64,000 nt of DNA from Prevotella sp. GTDB lineage: Bacteria > Bacteroidota > Bacteroidia > Bacteroidales > Bacteroidaceae. Below are positions 10,670 to 19,385 of the stretch, in pieces. The notes below the pieces were generated by a model that saw only the letters and a program-made list of their open reading frames with translations, did not search any database and was not told where the DNA came from. Made by a program: the position numbers and the translations under genes. Location of the stretch: NCBI GenBank assembly GCA_017548275.1, contig JAFZAH010000011.1, positions 1-64,000 on the forward strand. Reading direction: 5' to 3'. The stretch's first letter is position 1; every line of letters starts with the position of its first letter.

Positions 10670-11749
10670 TTAATCATCCTTTGCCACCTTTCTCACAGTG
10701 CCGTCCTTCTGACGGACGATGAACAAACCGCGTTGTGGGAAATTATACTGGCGGCCGCTGAGGTCGTAATACTCGACATCTTTTCCTCCAAAGTCGATGT
10801 CACGAATTCCCGTGATCGCTTTCACGGAGGCTGACAGGTGCAAGTCCTTGGCTCCCATCACCTCGGTAGAAGTCTCGCCCAGCCAACCGCATTGTTGGTT
10901 CTCGGCCGTATAGACGCGCACAAAGTCGATGCCGTCGAGATGTATCGGCTGGCGGGCGGCATCAACAGCCCAATCGATGTCAAAACCGTTGGCCTGCCAG
11001 TCATAATCGTTATTTGCTCCCAAGTTGGCTTGGTTATCGACATATCCCCAGTCGAACGGGTGCAATTCCCATTTTTCAGGACTCACGCTTACCTGAATGC
11101 CGTTTTTCGGTAGCAGGGTGCCGCGATAAGTTTGCGTGCCTTCCATCCACAAAGGGTAATACTCTTGTTCGTGATATTCGTCTTGACGGAGAATGGAGCC
11201 TTCGCCGCCTTGGTTGTCGGTCCAGGAGATATCGCCCATGGGATTAGGCTGGTAAGTCACTTCATAGTCGTAAACCGCATCGGTGCAACTGCCCGCCAAC
11301 TCATACCACGGGTCGTCGGGAAGACCGTTGCCGTTCTCATCGACACTCACCATCACGATGCCCGGTTCGCTGCTCAGCACCAGACGGGTGCCATCGCTTT
11401 GCTTGGTGCTGAACGTATTGCCCAAAACGCAGAAATCGCGTTGCCCGACCTCGTTGCTTACGCGGTGGTCAAAATGGAAGATGACCGAACCGCCAAAACC
11501 ACCCAGACTAATCATTCCATGGCCGCTCAGGTACACATCGCCGGCTATGGCCGAGGTGCATTTGGAAGCCATGACTGCCGCATCATCGCCAGACGAATAA
11601 ACGGGCATGTCGTTAATGAACTGTCCGGGTGCGGGACGGTATTCGTCAACCGCCTGCAGCCATGCGCTGTAGCCCTCATAACTCTCCTGACCATAGGCCA
11701 TACCGCCTACAGTCATCACCGCCATCATGAAAAGCAATATCTTTCTCAT
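10670..11749 (-). CDS. Secreted cell-surface protein of the cobalamin uptake operon
   Basis: 359 aa with a signal peptide (MRKILLFMMAVMTVGGMAYGQ) and a C-terminal sorting-like tail (YYDLSGRQYNFPQRGLFIV). The middle is beta-rich with aromatic and acidic stretches, including a calcium-loop-like DENGNGLPDDPW. Proteins of this kind, usually called just 'cell surface protein', often sit beside btuG-like genes in Bacteroidetes; that is from general knowledge, not from a search. It begins 27 bp after the btuG-like stop, so the same transcript is likely. The exact molecular function is unknown; a role in binding or presenting corrinoid at the surface is inference from context. Confidence 0.75.
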   Translation of the reverse strand: MRKILLFMMAVMTVGGMAYGQESYEGYSAWLQAVDEYRPAPGQFINDMPVYSSGDDAAVMASKCTSAIAGDVYLSGHGMISLGGFGGSVIFHFDHRVSNEVGQRDFCVLGNTFSTKQSDGTRLVLSSEPGIVMVSVDENGNGLPDDPWYELAGSCTDAVYDYEVTYQPNPMGDISWTDNQGGEGSILRQDEYHEQEYYPLWMEGTQTYRGTLLPKNGIQVSVSPEKWELHPFDWGYVDNQANLGANNDYDWQANGFDIDWAVDAARQPIHLDGIDFVRVYTAENQQCGWLGETSTEVMGAKDLHLSASVKAITGIRDIDFGGKDVEYYDLSGRQYNFPQRGLFIVRQKDGTVRKVAKDD

Positions 11750-11776
11750 ATCTGTTCTAATCCGTTTATTATACTC

Positions 11777-12922
11777 TTATTTTTTCAAAAACGCCGCGTG
11801 TCCGGGAATGTCGCCTGTGGCGGTGTCCCACTTATAGTTCCCCTCTTTGTCGAAGCAGAACAGCGAGCCACTCGACACATAATTCGTGGCATCCATGATG
11901 TACAGATCATGTGTTTGCGGGTGTACCTTGATACCGTAGGGAGTGCGAATCCTGCTATCCTCCGGCAAGGTGATATGACTCTTCGTGAGCACCTCCAACG
12001 TCTTTAAGTGGAGTATGCCATAGTTGTTCTGTTTCTTTCCCCCTATAGTCTCGCTGCCGTAGAAATACAGACTATCGCCGCAGATGTCGAGGTCGGCCAC
12101 GGGGGTGTCTATCTCCTTGCTCACAGCCATGACGCCAACGCTGTTGGGCTCCAACAAATACAGACGCGACGGTAAACTCTCGTAATCACCGCGGGAGGCT
12201 ACCCACAGACGGCCATACCGGTCGGCACGGATTCGGAACAGGTTGGGGGCCACGTCGATATGGCGCTCAACGGTAAACGTGGAGAGATCAACTACACTCA
12301 CCCTGTTGTCATAACCTAAGCCCTCGGTGGCATTGTACCCGCCACTGTTGGCTACGTAGAGTTTTCCTCCGACAATGGCCAGTTCGTCGGGTTGATAACC
12401 CACATTCACCGTGCCAACCACCTCCAGGTTGGTGGTATCTACCTTATACACACTGCCTAAAACAGATTGGTCATTCACTGTCCCCACATAACTGCTCACA
12501 TAGGCAAAACCGTCGGCAAATGCCATATAACGGCAGTTGGGAATATCCACATGGCCTATACTCACGGCAGTGAAGGCATCGGCCACCTCCACCTTGTTGC
12601 TGCAGTTGATGACCATCCACAGACGGTGGCCATAGATGCCGATGTCATTACCCACATCGCCCAAATTCATTGTCACAGAGGGGTTGCGCGAGGGGTAGAT
12701 GTTGCGGTGGTATTCGCCAGTGGTCAGGTCGAGATAGTCGAGCGTGGCTTTGTTCGATCCCATGTTACCCTCGTTGAGCACATACATGCCGATATACTCA
12801 GAATCATCTGCCGTCACATCCCCGGTGTCGTCGGTCATGGGATAGTATATCAGTTCCTCGTCGCGACAACCGACAAGCAACAGTATGAACAGCAACAGAT
12901 ATGTCAGGGTACTTTTCTTCAT
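11777..12922 (-). CDS. btuG: BtuG-like surface lipoprotein (YncE-type beta-propeller, DUF5074 family)
   Basis: 381 aa. A lipoprotein signal with lipobox LLVGC puts the lipidated cysteine at residue 19. The mature part has repeated propeller blades (YVLNEGNMGSNKATLDYLDL, MGSVYKVDTTN-like strands, VVGTVNVGYQPDELAI, GGKLYVANSGGYN, VSVVDLSTFTVERHIDV). This matches the BtuG family, outer-membrane lipoproteins that capture vitamin B12 and sit over a BtuB channel in Bacteroides. Its ATG overlaps the TGA of the btuB-like gene by 4 bp (ATGA), so the two are translationally coupled, and a cobalamin riboswitch precedes both. The role is inferred from family plus context; ligand affinity is not readable from sequence. 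Confidence 0.85.
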   Translation of the reverse strand: MKKSTLTYLLLFILLLVGCRDEELIYYPMTDDTGDVTADDSEYIGMYVLNEGNMGSNKATLDYLDLTTGEYHRNIYPSRNPSVTMNLGDVGNDIGIYGHRLWMVINCSNKVEVADAFTAVSIGHVDIPNCRYMAFADGFAYVSSYVGTVNDQSVLGSVYKVDTTNLEVVGTVNVGYQPDELAIVGGKLYVANSGGYNATEGLGYDNRVSVVDLSTFTVERHIDVAPNLFRIRADRYGRLWVASRGDYESLPSRLYLLEPNSVGVMAVSKEIDTPVADLDICGDSLYFYGSETIGGKKQNNYGILHLKTLEVLTKSHITLPEDSRIRTPYGIKVHPQTHDLYIMDATNYVSSGSLFCFDKEGNYKWDTATGDIPGHAAFLKK

Positions 12923-14922
12923 AACGACAATTCTAAACTAATCGCGTAGTTGCGCTTGGGCATGGGGTAGTTTACGATGACATCGTAATCTTGACTGAGC
13001 AGGTTGTTCACCTCCAACGTGGCTTTCCAATGTGTACGACCCATTTGGTGCTCGTAGGTCAGGCCCAAATCGCTCGTGTACCATGGTTCCATATGGTTGT
13101 AGATGATGTTCTCGGGTTCATTGTATCGTTCACCGGCGTAGATTAAACTGTAGTTCACCCCCCACCTTTTCCATGTGGCGCCCATGATAAACGAACCGCT
13201 GTGCCAAGGGATATAAGGCAGTTGGTCGTTGTAATATGGTGTGTCGGGGTCGGTCACGTCGCGTGCATCTTGGTATGTATATTGTACACGGCCCGTCAGC
13301 AACAGATCAGGAAGGGCAGCAATAGTGGCGGAGGCGGAAAAGTCAACGCCATGAATCTTCACTTTGCCCATGTTCAGCATGGTCCAGTGGAACTGCTGGC
13401 CCTTGGGGTAAGCCACTATTTTGTCGGTGACATGGTTGTAATAACCGTCAAGTTGGAAAGCCAACTGCTTCAGGAGGCCGTGCGACCAACTTTTGTCATA
13501 CATCAACCCCACATCATATTGCGTGGCGCGTTCGGGCCGCAACGAGGCATTGCCTATGTCGGTGTAGTAGAGGTCATTGAACGTTGGCATACGGAAACTC
13601 TCTTTCACATAGGCACGCACCGACAGGGCATGGTCGTTGAAGGGGAAGACATTGACGAATAAGGCAGGGGTGAAGCGACCTCGGTCGTTGGTGCTGTCGT
13701 CCAAACGGGCGTGGTCATGGATGAAACTGTAGAGGATGCTGGCCTGGGCTTTCACGCGCCAGAAATCGATGCCGGTAGCCAACGAGAAAAGGTGTGACCA
13801 GCGGACAGGACGGGCAAATCGGTAGGTGGTGGCTCCCAATTTGTTGTAACGCATGTCATAACTTGCAGAAACGCTCCAGCCACGTGCCAGTTCATACACA
13901 TGCGACGTGGTCAGGTAATACTCTTGTTGGTAATACTTGTTGTCAACGGGTAATTGCGTGATGTCGTTGTTCTTATAATGGGTGCGGTAATAAGCCCACT
14001 TGCCCATGATACGGGTGCTGTACCGGTCGCCTATGCTCTTCTGCCATGTGCCTTGGAAAAAGGTGTTCAGGTCGCCTTGCCGCTCGCCACGGTGCCACAC
14101 GTTGTTGACAATCGCACCGGGAATGCCGCGGTCGCTGTTATACAGGTAGCCTTTCACATGCCAATAACCCTGGTCGATAACACCGTGAAGGTTGGCTTCC
14201 ACACGCTCTGCATGAATGTCGCCGTTTTGGCGGATTGCAGTGGTGTCCCAAGCAATGCTGTGGTCAATGTTGAAGCGGCGGTAGCGGAACTTATACTTTC
14301 CACTCGCGGTAAGAAAACCTGCGGAAAACGAAGAACTGACATAGTCGCTCACCTTTTGTTCCCACAAGGCGGTAGTGCGGAACATATCGCTCGAGCCATA
14401 AGTGGCCTTGAAACGCAAATGGCGCTGCTCACCGTATTGGAAACGGGGGCGACGGGTGCGGATATACACGCTGCCGGCATTGCCGAAGTCGCTGGCGGTT
14501 TGGAAAATGGCACTCTTCTGACCATTGTACAACGTCACCTCTTCGACATTGTCCAATGAAAACTGCCCAAGGTCGATTTGCCCGTTCTGGGCATTACCCA
14601 ACTCAATGCCATCGTAGTAAATACCCAAGTGGTGGGTACCCATCGAACGAATGTTTACGGTTTTGATGCCGCCCACACCGCCATAGTCCTTCAATTGAAT
14701 ACCGGAGAAATAACGCAAGGCATCGGCGATGCTGTGACTGCTCATACGTTCCAACTCTTTGCCTTTTAGTTTTTGGGAAGGCACCACCTCGCGGAAAGTG
14801 AGTTTGCCGACCACCACCACTTCACCGATGGTGTCAACGGTCATGGGCGACACGTCGGTATCTTGGGCAAACAGCAAGTCTGTCCAGACAATAATGACCA
14901 GAAGAAAAGCGAGCCGCTTCAT
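12919..14922 (-). CDS. btuB: BtuB-like TonB-dependent cobalamin receptor
   Basis: 667 aa from the ATG at 14922, which opens a clean signal peptide (MKRLAFLLVIIVWTDLLFAQ). A longer frame to 14979 would run through the riboswitch expression region and is unlikely. A TonB-box-like segment (DTIGEVVVVGK) is followed by a plug domain (KGKELERMSSHSIADALRYF, VNIRSMGTHHLGIYYDG, NAQNGQIDLGQFSLDN) and a 22-strand-type barrel ending in a terminal aromatic-type strand (MPKRNYAISLELSL). It would import corrinoids across the outer membrane. Identification as cobalamin-specific rests on the upstream B12 riboswitch and the coupled btuG-like gene. Confidence 0.88.
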   Translation of the reverse strand: MKRLAFLLVIIVWTDLLFAQDTDVSPMTVDTIGEVVVVGKLTFREVVPSQKLKGKELERMSSHSIADALRYFSGIQLKDYGGVGGIKTVNIRSMGTHHLGIYYDGIELGNAQNGQIDLGQFSLDNVEEVTLYNGQKSAIFQTASDFGNAGSVYIRTRRPRFQYGEQRHLRFKATYGSSDMFRTTALWEQKVSDYVSSSFSAGFLTASGKYKFRYRRFNIDHSIAWDTTAIRQNGDIHAERVEANLHGVIDQGYWHVKGYLYNSDRGIPGAIVNNVWHRGERQGDLNTFFQGTWQKSIGDRYSTRIMGKWAYYRTHYKNNDITQLPVDNKYYQQEYYLTTSHVYELARGWSVSASYDMRYNKLGATTYRFARPVRWSHLFSLATGIDFWRVKAQASILYSFIHDHARLDDSTNDRGRFTPALFVNVFPFNDHALSVRAYVKESFRMPTFNDLYYTDIGNASLRPERATQYDVGLMYDKSWSHGLLKQLAFQLDGYYNHVTDKIVAYPKGQQFHWTMLNMGKVKIHGVDFSASATIAALPDLLLTGRVQYTYQDARDVTDPDTPYYNDQLPYIPWHSGSFIMGATWKRWGVNYSLIYAGERYNEPENIIYNHMEPWYTSDLGLTYEHQMGRTHWKATLEVNNLLSQDYDVIVNYPMPKRNYAISLELSL

Positions 14923-14940
14923 CCAATAACATCGTTTATA

Positions 14941-14966
14941 TGCTGCGCTAACCCAAGAGCGCAACA
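14941..14966 (-). other. Hairpin between the B12 box and the btuB start (riboswitch expression platform)
   Basis: On the minus strand TGTTGCGCT and AGCGCAGCA form a 9-bp stem (one G-U pair) closing a short CTTGGGTT loop, directly downstream of the B12 box and 20 nt before the ATG at 14922. There is no T-run, so control of translation initiation or a kissing-loop partner is more likely than transcription termination; this is inference. Confidence 0.5.
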
Positions 14967-14974
14967 TGTATCTT

Positions 14975-15140
14975 GGCAAAGGCAGGTCTTCTGACTTCGT
15001 TGACCGTTGCGAACGCCTTCCCGATGTTCATCAGTGGCTCGTTGTTCGCAACGATAATGTCAACTCACAGCAGCCGGACTGTCCGGGATTTTCACCCGTG
15101 TTCCCTTGTTCATCACGTATAGTGAACCAATTGCCATGTT
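14975..15140 (-). promoter_or_regulatory. Cobalamin (adenosylcobalamin-type) riboswitch aptamer
   Basis: Reading the minus strand, the conserved core GGGTGAAAATCCCGGAC is followed by GTCCGGCTGCTG and, after a variable arm with the stem GTTGCGAAC.../...GTTCGCAAC, the B12 box GAAGTCAGAAGACCTGCC at 14998-14981. These are the hallmark elements of the cobalamin riboswitch. It lies between a promoter at 15148-15181 and the btuB start at 14922, so B12 should repress btuB and its downstream genes. Confidence 0.93.
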
Positions 15141-15147
15141 GATGCTG

Positions 15148-15181
15148 CAAAGATAATAAATATTTGTAATATCAATACAAA
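15148..15181 (-). promoter_or_regulatory. Promoter of the cobalamin operon
   Basis: On the minus strand TTTG (15181-15178) and TATCTTTG (15155-15148) are separated by 22 nt, fitting the Bacteroidetes -33 TTTG / -7 TAnnTTTG pattern. It starts just ahead of the riboswitch. The stretch 15182-15322 between it and the next terminator holds nothing I can identify. Confidence 0.65.
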
Positions 15182-15322
15182 ATGGGGCTTTTTTAACATG
15201 GAAAGACATGGGTTATACTTTTCCACGACCCCTGCCGAAACGCCTTTATTTGGAAGTTCCCACTCATAGCAGAACACCTCGCCCTTGGTTTGGTATAAGT
15301 GGGTAAAAAGGATAAAAAGAAA

Positions 15323-15350
15323 AAGTCATTGACCTAATAGCCAATGACTT
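15323..15350 (-). terminator. Intrinsic terminator downstream of tRNA-Gln
   Basis: AAGTCATTG and CAATGACTT form a 9-bp stem; on the minus strand it is followed by TTTTTCTTTTT. It lies 14 nt after the 3' end of tRNA-Gln. Confidence 0.75.
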
Positions 15351-15363
15351 GATTTTTAAGAAG

Positions 15364-15434
15364 TTGTCCAAGGCGGATTCGAACCACCACAAACAGAACC
15401 AAAACCTGTTGTGCTACCATTACACCATTGGACA
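15364..15434 (-). tRNA. tRNA-Gln (anticodon TTG)
   Basis: The minus strand folds into a full cloverleaf: acceptor TGTCCAA/TTGGACA with discriminator A, D arm GTG/CAC, anticodon stem ACAGG/TCTGT with loop TTTTGGT (anticodon TTG), and T loop TTCGAAT. CCA is not encoded. The gene is flanked by its own promoter and terminator and looks like the normal housekeeping copy. Confidence 0.93.
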
Positions 15435-15532
15435 ATCATTTTCTTGAGGTTGATGGTGAAAAGGTTCGTGTGCTAAGCAAAAACCGCAGACAACCAACAT
15501 TCTTCCTCAAAAAATGCGGGTGCAAAGGTAAT

Positions 15533-15540
15533 GGTTTTTT
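15533..15540 (-). promoter_or_regulatory. -7 box likely serving tRNA-Gln
   Basis: Minus-strand TACCTTTG matches TAnnTTTG. It lies between the tyrS stop and tRNA-Gln, giving a leader of about 100 nt. Confidence 0.5.
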
Positions 15541-15568
15541 ACGCCATCACCAAATTTTTCCGCATTTT

Positions 15569-16870
15569 TTATTTCACGGTTACTAAATAATAATTTTTCT
15601 TGCCGCGCTGCACAAGCAGATATTTGCCGTCAATCAGGTCGTCGGCAGTCACGGGACGGTCGAAGGCGGAAAGTTTCTCCTTATTAAGCGACACACCGCC
15701 GCCCTGCACCATCTTGCGCATCTCGCCACGGCTGGGGAAGACGGCCACATCCTCGCGGGTGAACAATTCCACGGCAGGTGCTCCGAGTGCCTCTTTCGGC
15801 AGTTCGAAATGGGGCACACCCTCGAAGATGTCGAGCAACGTCTGCTCATCCAGTTTCTCTAACGCCTCTTTGGTCGATTTGCCAAACAGGATGCCTGAGG
15901 CCTCGATGGCCATCTCCAAGTCCTCTTTCGAGTGAACCATCGTGGTCACTTCCTCTGCCAAACGGCGCTGCAACACGCGGCGGCCCGGATCTTGACGGTG
16001 TTCCTCCACAAGCGCGTCGATGACCTCTTTCTCCAACGATGTGAAAATCTTGATGTAACGCTCTGCGTCATCATCACTCACATTAAGCCAGAACTGGTAG
16101 AACTTATACGGTGACGTGCGTTTCGGGTCTAGCCAAATGTTACCGGTCTCGGTCTTGCCGAATTTTTTGCCGTCGCTCTTGGTGATAAGCGGACAAGTCA
16201 ACGCGAAAGCCTCTTCCTCATTGCCCAAAGTGCGGCGGATAAGTTCAGTGCCGGTGGTCATGTTGCCCCACTGGTCATTGCCGCCCAACTGCAGTTTGCA
16301 GTGCTTGTTCTGATACAGATAGAGGAAATCATAACCTTGCAGCAACTGGTAGGTGAACTCGGTGAATGACAATCCGTCGCGGGCGGTACCGTTCAGTCGC
16401 TGCTGCACGCTGTCTTTCGCCATCATATAGTTGACGGTGATATGCTTGCCCACCTCGCGTGCGAAATCGAGGAAGGTGAAATCTTTCATCCAGTCATAGT
16501 TGTTCACCATCTCGGCGGCATTCTCGCCTTGAGCCTCGAAATCGAGGAATTTCGCCACCTGACGTTTGATGCACTCCTGATTGTGGTAGAGCGTGTTGCT
16601 GTCCAGCAGGTTGCGCTCCTGGCTCTTGCCTGATGGGTCGCCAATCATACCCGTGGCACCCCCAACGAGGATGATGGGTTTGTGTCCGCAGCGCTGCAAA
16701 TGACGCAACATCATGATGCCGCACAAATGGCCGATATGGAGCGAGTCGGCAGTGGGGTCAGTGCCCAGATAGGCTGTCACCATCTCACGTTGCAACAGTT
16801 CTTCCGTACCCGGCATGATTTGTGCCAGCATACCACGCCACTTTAATTCTTCTACAAAATTCTTTCTCAT
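15569..16870 (-). CDS. tyrS: Tyrosyl-tRNA synthetase
   Basis: 433 aa, the usual length for the bacterial TyrRS. The class I catalytic signatures are present: a HIGH-like site ([12 protein letters not shown], residues 37-48) and a KMSKS-like loop ([14 protein letters not shown]). The binding motif GGNDQWGN and the C-terminal S4-like RNA-binding segment ([19 protein letters not shown]) are complete. It charges tRNA-Tyr in the cytoplasm. It lies 230 bp from the yidD stop and is probably transcribed separately. Confidence 0.97.
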   Translation of the reverse strand: MRKNFVEELKWRGMLAQIMPGTEELLQREMVTAYLGTDPTADSLHIGHLCGIMMLRHLQRCGHKPIILVGGATGMIGDPSGKSQERNLLDSNTLYHNQECIKRQVAKFLDFEAQGENAAEMVNNYDWMKDFTFLDFAREVGKHITVNYMMAKDSVQQRLNGTARDGLSFTEFTYQLLQGYDFLYLYQNKHCKLQLGGNDQWGNMTTGTELIRRTLGNEEEAFALTCPLITKSDGKKFGKTETGNIWLDPKRTSPYKFYQFWLNVSDDDAERYIKIFTSLEKEVIDALVEEHRQDPGRRVLQRRLAEEVTTMVHSKEDLEMAIEASGILFGKSTKEALEKLDEQTLLDIFEGVPHFELPKEALGAPAVELFTREDVAVFPSRGEMRKMVQGGGVSLNKEKLSAFDRPVTADDLIDGKYLLVQRGKKNYYLVTVK

Positions 16871-16897
16871 CGTATGTTGTTTTTATATATATATTTT

Positions 16898-16977
16898 AGG
16901 AGTTCAGGAGTCAGGAGTTCAGGAGTTCAGACAATACCACTCTAATGGTTTAGGGTAGAGGGTTTAGGGTTTAGTGT
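16898..16977. repeat. Intergenic 'ggagttcagg' repeat block
   Basis: Tandem GGAGTTCAGGAGTCAGGAGTT-type units (about 8-10 bp period) followed by a core AGACAATACCACTCTAATGG, then a TTTAGGG run. The same core recurs at 38070-38124 and, inverted, at 46420-46535 and 56014-56066. It sits upstream of tyrS and encodes nothing visible. Confidence 0.7.
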
Positions 16978-17035
16978 TCTATTAGCGAAGTAATCTCTTG
17001 CTCCCTGCCACTTGCCCCTTGCTCCTTTTGTATTT

Positions 17036-17074
17036 ACTCCCCTCGCCTTTCGGAGAGGGGCCGGGGGTGAGGCT
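17036..17074. repeat. GC-rich palindromic intergenic repeat, copy 1
   Basis: CCCCTCGCCTTTCGGAGAGG followed by GGCCGGGGGTGAGGCTT: an imperfect hairpin plus a G-rich tail. Related copies lie at 20665-20700, 20779-20817, 38129-38167 and 38260-38300, and a diverged copy extends into the gene at 24779-25492. Confidence 0.75.
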
Positions 17075-17099
17075 TCTTTGGAGGGTTGTTAAGGTGAAT

Positions 17100-17366
17100 C
17101 TACGGCACGGGGTCATATCCGCTGCCACCCCACGGATGACATCTGAGCAACCGTCGAATCGCCAGATAAAGCCCCTTGAAGGGTCCGTGCTTTTTGATGG
17201 CCTGCCGTGCATATTCCGAACAGGTAGGGGTGAAACGGCATGAAGGCGGTGTAAACGGTGATATACACCGCTGATAAAAACGGATGGGCAACAACAGAAT
17301 CCATATCAGCACCTGCCGCACCGCATGAACTATCCATTTCAATGCTTTCAATATCCCCTCCATCAT
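17100..17366 (-). CDS. yidD: Membrane protein insertion efficiency factor YidD
   Basis: 88 aa. The YidD core is complete: an amphipathic N-terminal helix ([20 protein letters not shown]), then the conserved cysteine-rich part [23 protein letters not shown] and the ending [14 protein letters not shown]. It is a small membrane-associated protein thought to assist YidC-dependent insertion. The gene begins 9 bp after the rnpA stop, the standard rnpA-yidD pairing. Confidence 0.95.
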   Translation of the reverse strand: MMEGILKALKWIVHAVRQVLIWILLLPIRFYQRCISPFTPPSCRFTPTCSEYARQAIKKHGPFKGLYLAIRRLLRCHPWGGSGYDPVP

Positions 17367-17375
17367 GATACTTGA

Positions 17376-17810
17376 TTAATCCTGCGTATCCGAAACACAC
17401 TGAGTGTTCGGATTCACCCTCTCTGCAAGACGTTCCAACAGTCCCGCCACGCGCTGATTGACCGTTGCCGAGTCACACAGGCGGTTGTCTATCCAGATAA
17501 ACGCCAAGAGCATCTGACGGTCAGAAACAGACGACAGACGCTCTAAGAGTATGTGTTTATTGTGGCGATATGCCTCGCGCAACAGTCTTTTCACCCTGTT
17601 GCGCTTCACTGCACGCTTGAAATAGCGCTTGGGCACACTGACCAAGATTTTCACTTGCGCCTCACCATCACAAAGAGCCTGTTCCACATACACCAACCTG
17701 ACAGGAAAAGCAGAGAGCGAATGGTTGTGACCGCCAAAAAGCGCATCCACCTGTTTCTTACCCGCTATCCGCTCCGCTTGAGATAATGTGAGCGAAGGCT
17801 GTGAAGGCAT
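17376..17810 (-). CDS. rnpA: Ribonuclease P protein component
   Basis: 144 aa. The RNR signature is clear (KRYFKRAVKRNRVKRLLREAYR, residues about 74-95) and the N-terminal LSQAERIAGKKQVDALF resembles the canonical start of RnpA. It binds RNase P RNA and helps mature tRNA 5' ends. It starts 5 bp after the hemD stop and continues into yidD, so it is part of the metK-DUF4271-hemD-rnpA-yidD run. Confidence 0.95.
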   Translation of the reverse strand: MPSQPSLTLSQAERIAGKKQVDALFGGHNHSLSAFPVRLVYVEQALCDGEAQVKILVSVPKRYFKRAVKRNRVKRLLREAYRHNKHILLERLSSVSDRQMLLAFIWIDNRLCDSATVNQRVAGLLERLAERVNPNTQCVSDTQD

Positions 17811-17815
17811 CGGAT

Positions 17816-18565
17816 TTATTTCTTTTTCTTTTGCAAATAAGCCTTCAGAGCACCGGTCATCGAGGGATATTCAGGCGTCGGAGCGCTCAAATCCAAACGA
17901 AGGCCAGAGGCCTCAACCTCCTTGGCGGTAGCAGGACCGAAAGCGGCGATGCGAATGTCGCCCTGATCGAAGTTCGGGAAGTTCTTGACAAGCGACTTGA
18001 TTCCTGTAGGACTGAAGAAAATCATCATGTCATAATCGAAATTCTCCACTTCCTCGGGAGTGAAATCATTGCTCACCGTGCGATACATCACACACTCGGT
18101 GTGCTGCAATTTCTTGCTGTCGAGCAACGTCTTCATATCGTCGTTGTGAACATCGCTCATGGGAACCAGATACTTCTCCGTCTTGTGCTTCACCATCGTG
18201 GGCACCAAATCGGCTATCTTGCCGGTTGTTCCATAAAACACTTTGCGCTTACGATACTGGACATATTTCTGGATATAGAGCGCGATGGTCTCTGTCACGC
18301 AGAAATACTTCATGTCTTCGGGGATGGTAATACGCAAGTCCTTCGCCAAATTAAAGAAATGGTCAATGGCATGCCGAGAGGTGAATACCACTGCGGTATG
18401 ACTCAAAATACTAACCTTCTGCTGGCGGAACTCCTTCGCCGAGATGCCTTCCACTTTAATAAAAGGACGGAACACCAACTCTATGCCGAACTGCTCGGCG
18501 ATATCGTAATAAGGCGACTTCGCGCTGGTGGGCTGGGGCTGGGAAACCAAGATCTTTTTTATCAT
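17816..18565 (-). CDS. hemD: Uroporphyrinogen-III synthase
   Basis: 249 aa from the ATG at 18565 (MIKKILVSQPQ). An upstream frame to 18598 would overlap the preceding gene; the chosen start has AGGA nearby and leaves a 7-bp gap. Two HemD-like Rossmann halves are visible: residues 1-120 with ILSHTAVVFTSRHAIDHFF, and 125-240 with FDYDMMIFFSPTGIKSL and IAAFGPATAKEVEASGLRLD. It would cyclise hydroxymethylbilane in haem and corrinoid biosynthesis. This family is poorly conserved, and the Bacteroidetes branch is recognised mainly by these motifs and by its DUF4271 neighbour. Confidence 0.85.
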   Translation of the reverse strand: MIKKILVSQPQPTSAKSPYYDIAEQFGIELVFRPFIKVEGISAKEFRQQKVSILSHTAVVFTSRHAIDHFFNLAKDLRITIPEDMKYFCVTETIALYIQKYVQYRKRKVFYGTTGKIADLVPTMVKHKTEKYLVPMSDVHNDDMKTLLDSKKLQHTECVMYRTVSNDFTPEEVENFDYDMMIFFSPTGIKSLVKNFPNFDQGDIRIAAFGPATAKEVEASGLRLDLSAPTPEYPSMTGALKAYLQKKKK

Positions 18566-18572
18566 CGATGTC

Positions 18573-19385
18573 CTAAAAATTGATTTGCAAATAATCACGA
18601 ATCACAACCAAAAAACCGAGCAATACGGCCATAGGTATCAATTCGAGCGCACAAAAGTACAAAAAAATTTGCAATAAGGCACCAAATCTTCGAAAAAAGA
18701 TAAGATATGTCTTATAGAAAGACAAGATTTTAACGAAAATGATGACAAAAAGGATATAATAAAGCACTGCCGAGGGGGGGATATTGACAAAAGGCAACAA
18801 GAATGCCAGTGGCAGGAGAAGAATGCCCATAATGGCAGCAAGCAACAGTCGCGACACGTTCCATTGTTCGATTTTTTTACCATCGAAAAACACCCAGTTC
18901 ACGAAACGGTGCATCACTCCCTTCAACACATAATAAACGGCAAACAAAACGATGAGCAGAACCAACACCACATGACGCGGGAATCTGAACGTCTCAACGC
19001 TGCCCACCGCGTCAAAATAGAAATGAGTCAGCAGACCCAGTTCAATCACCAACGCCAACCATACGAGACGACCGTATCGCAATTCCGACGGCAGGTCGGG
19101 AACAACCGACACACGGTCGGGGTTCTTGCGGAAGAAGGTCTTGCCATGACGCAAGAAAAACGCCCCCGCACGAACCTCTGTCACCAGCCATATCAGAAAC
19201 AGGACGAAGAGCAGACCCAGCAGTACCCCGTCGTTGCGGGTGGAATAAGGCACCGGGTCGGCATTCACCCCTACGGGCGTAGCCGCCGACAGCAAAGAGA
19301 TGCTGTCAGCGGCCACCGCATTCTCCGGAAGAAACACCGGAGAAAAGGACACACTGTCTGTCGTAGGGGGTTGAAAGGGTATCAT
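18573..19385 (-). CDS. DUF4271 membrane protein
   Basis: 270 aa. A soluble N-terminus of about 50 residues is followed by roughly seven hydrophobic segments (GVLLGLLFVLFLIWLV, LVWLALVIELGLLTHF, VVLVLLIVLFAVYYVLKGV, LLLAAIMGILLLPLAFLLPF, VLYYILFVIIFVKI, LLQIFLYFCALELIPMAVLLG). This fits DUF4271, an inner-membrane family regularly found next to hemD in Bacteroidetes; its function is unknown. Its ATG overlaps the metK stop (TAATG), so translation is coupled. Confidence 0.85.
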   Translation of the reverse strand: MIPFQPPTTDSVSFSPVFLPENAVAADSISLLSAATPVGVNADPVPYSTRNDGVLLGLLFVLFLIWLVTEVRAGAFFLRHGKTFFRKNPDRVSVVPDLPSELRYGRLVWLALVIELGLLTHFYFDAVGSVETFRFPRHVVLVLLIVLFAVYYVLKGVMHRFVNWVFFDGKKIEQWNVSRLLLAAIMGILLLPLAFLLPFVNIPPSAVLYYILFVIIFVKILSFYKTYLIFFRRFGALLQIFLYFCALELIPMAVLLGFLVVIRDYLQINF

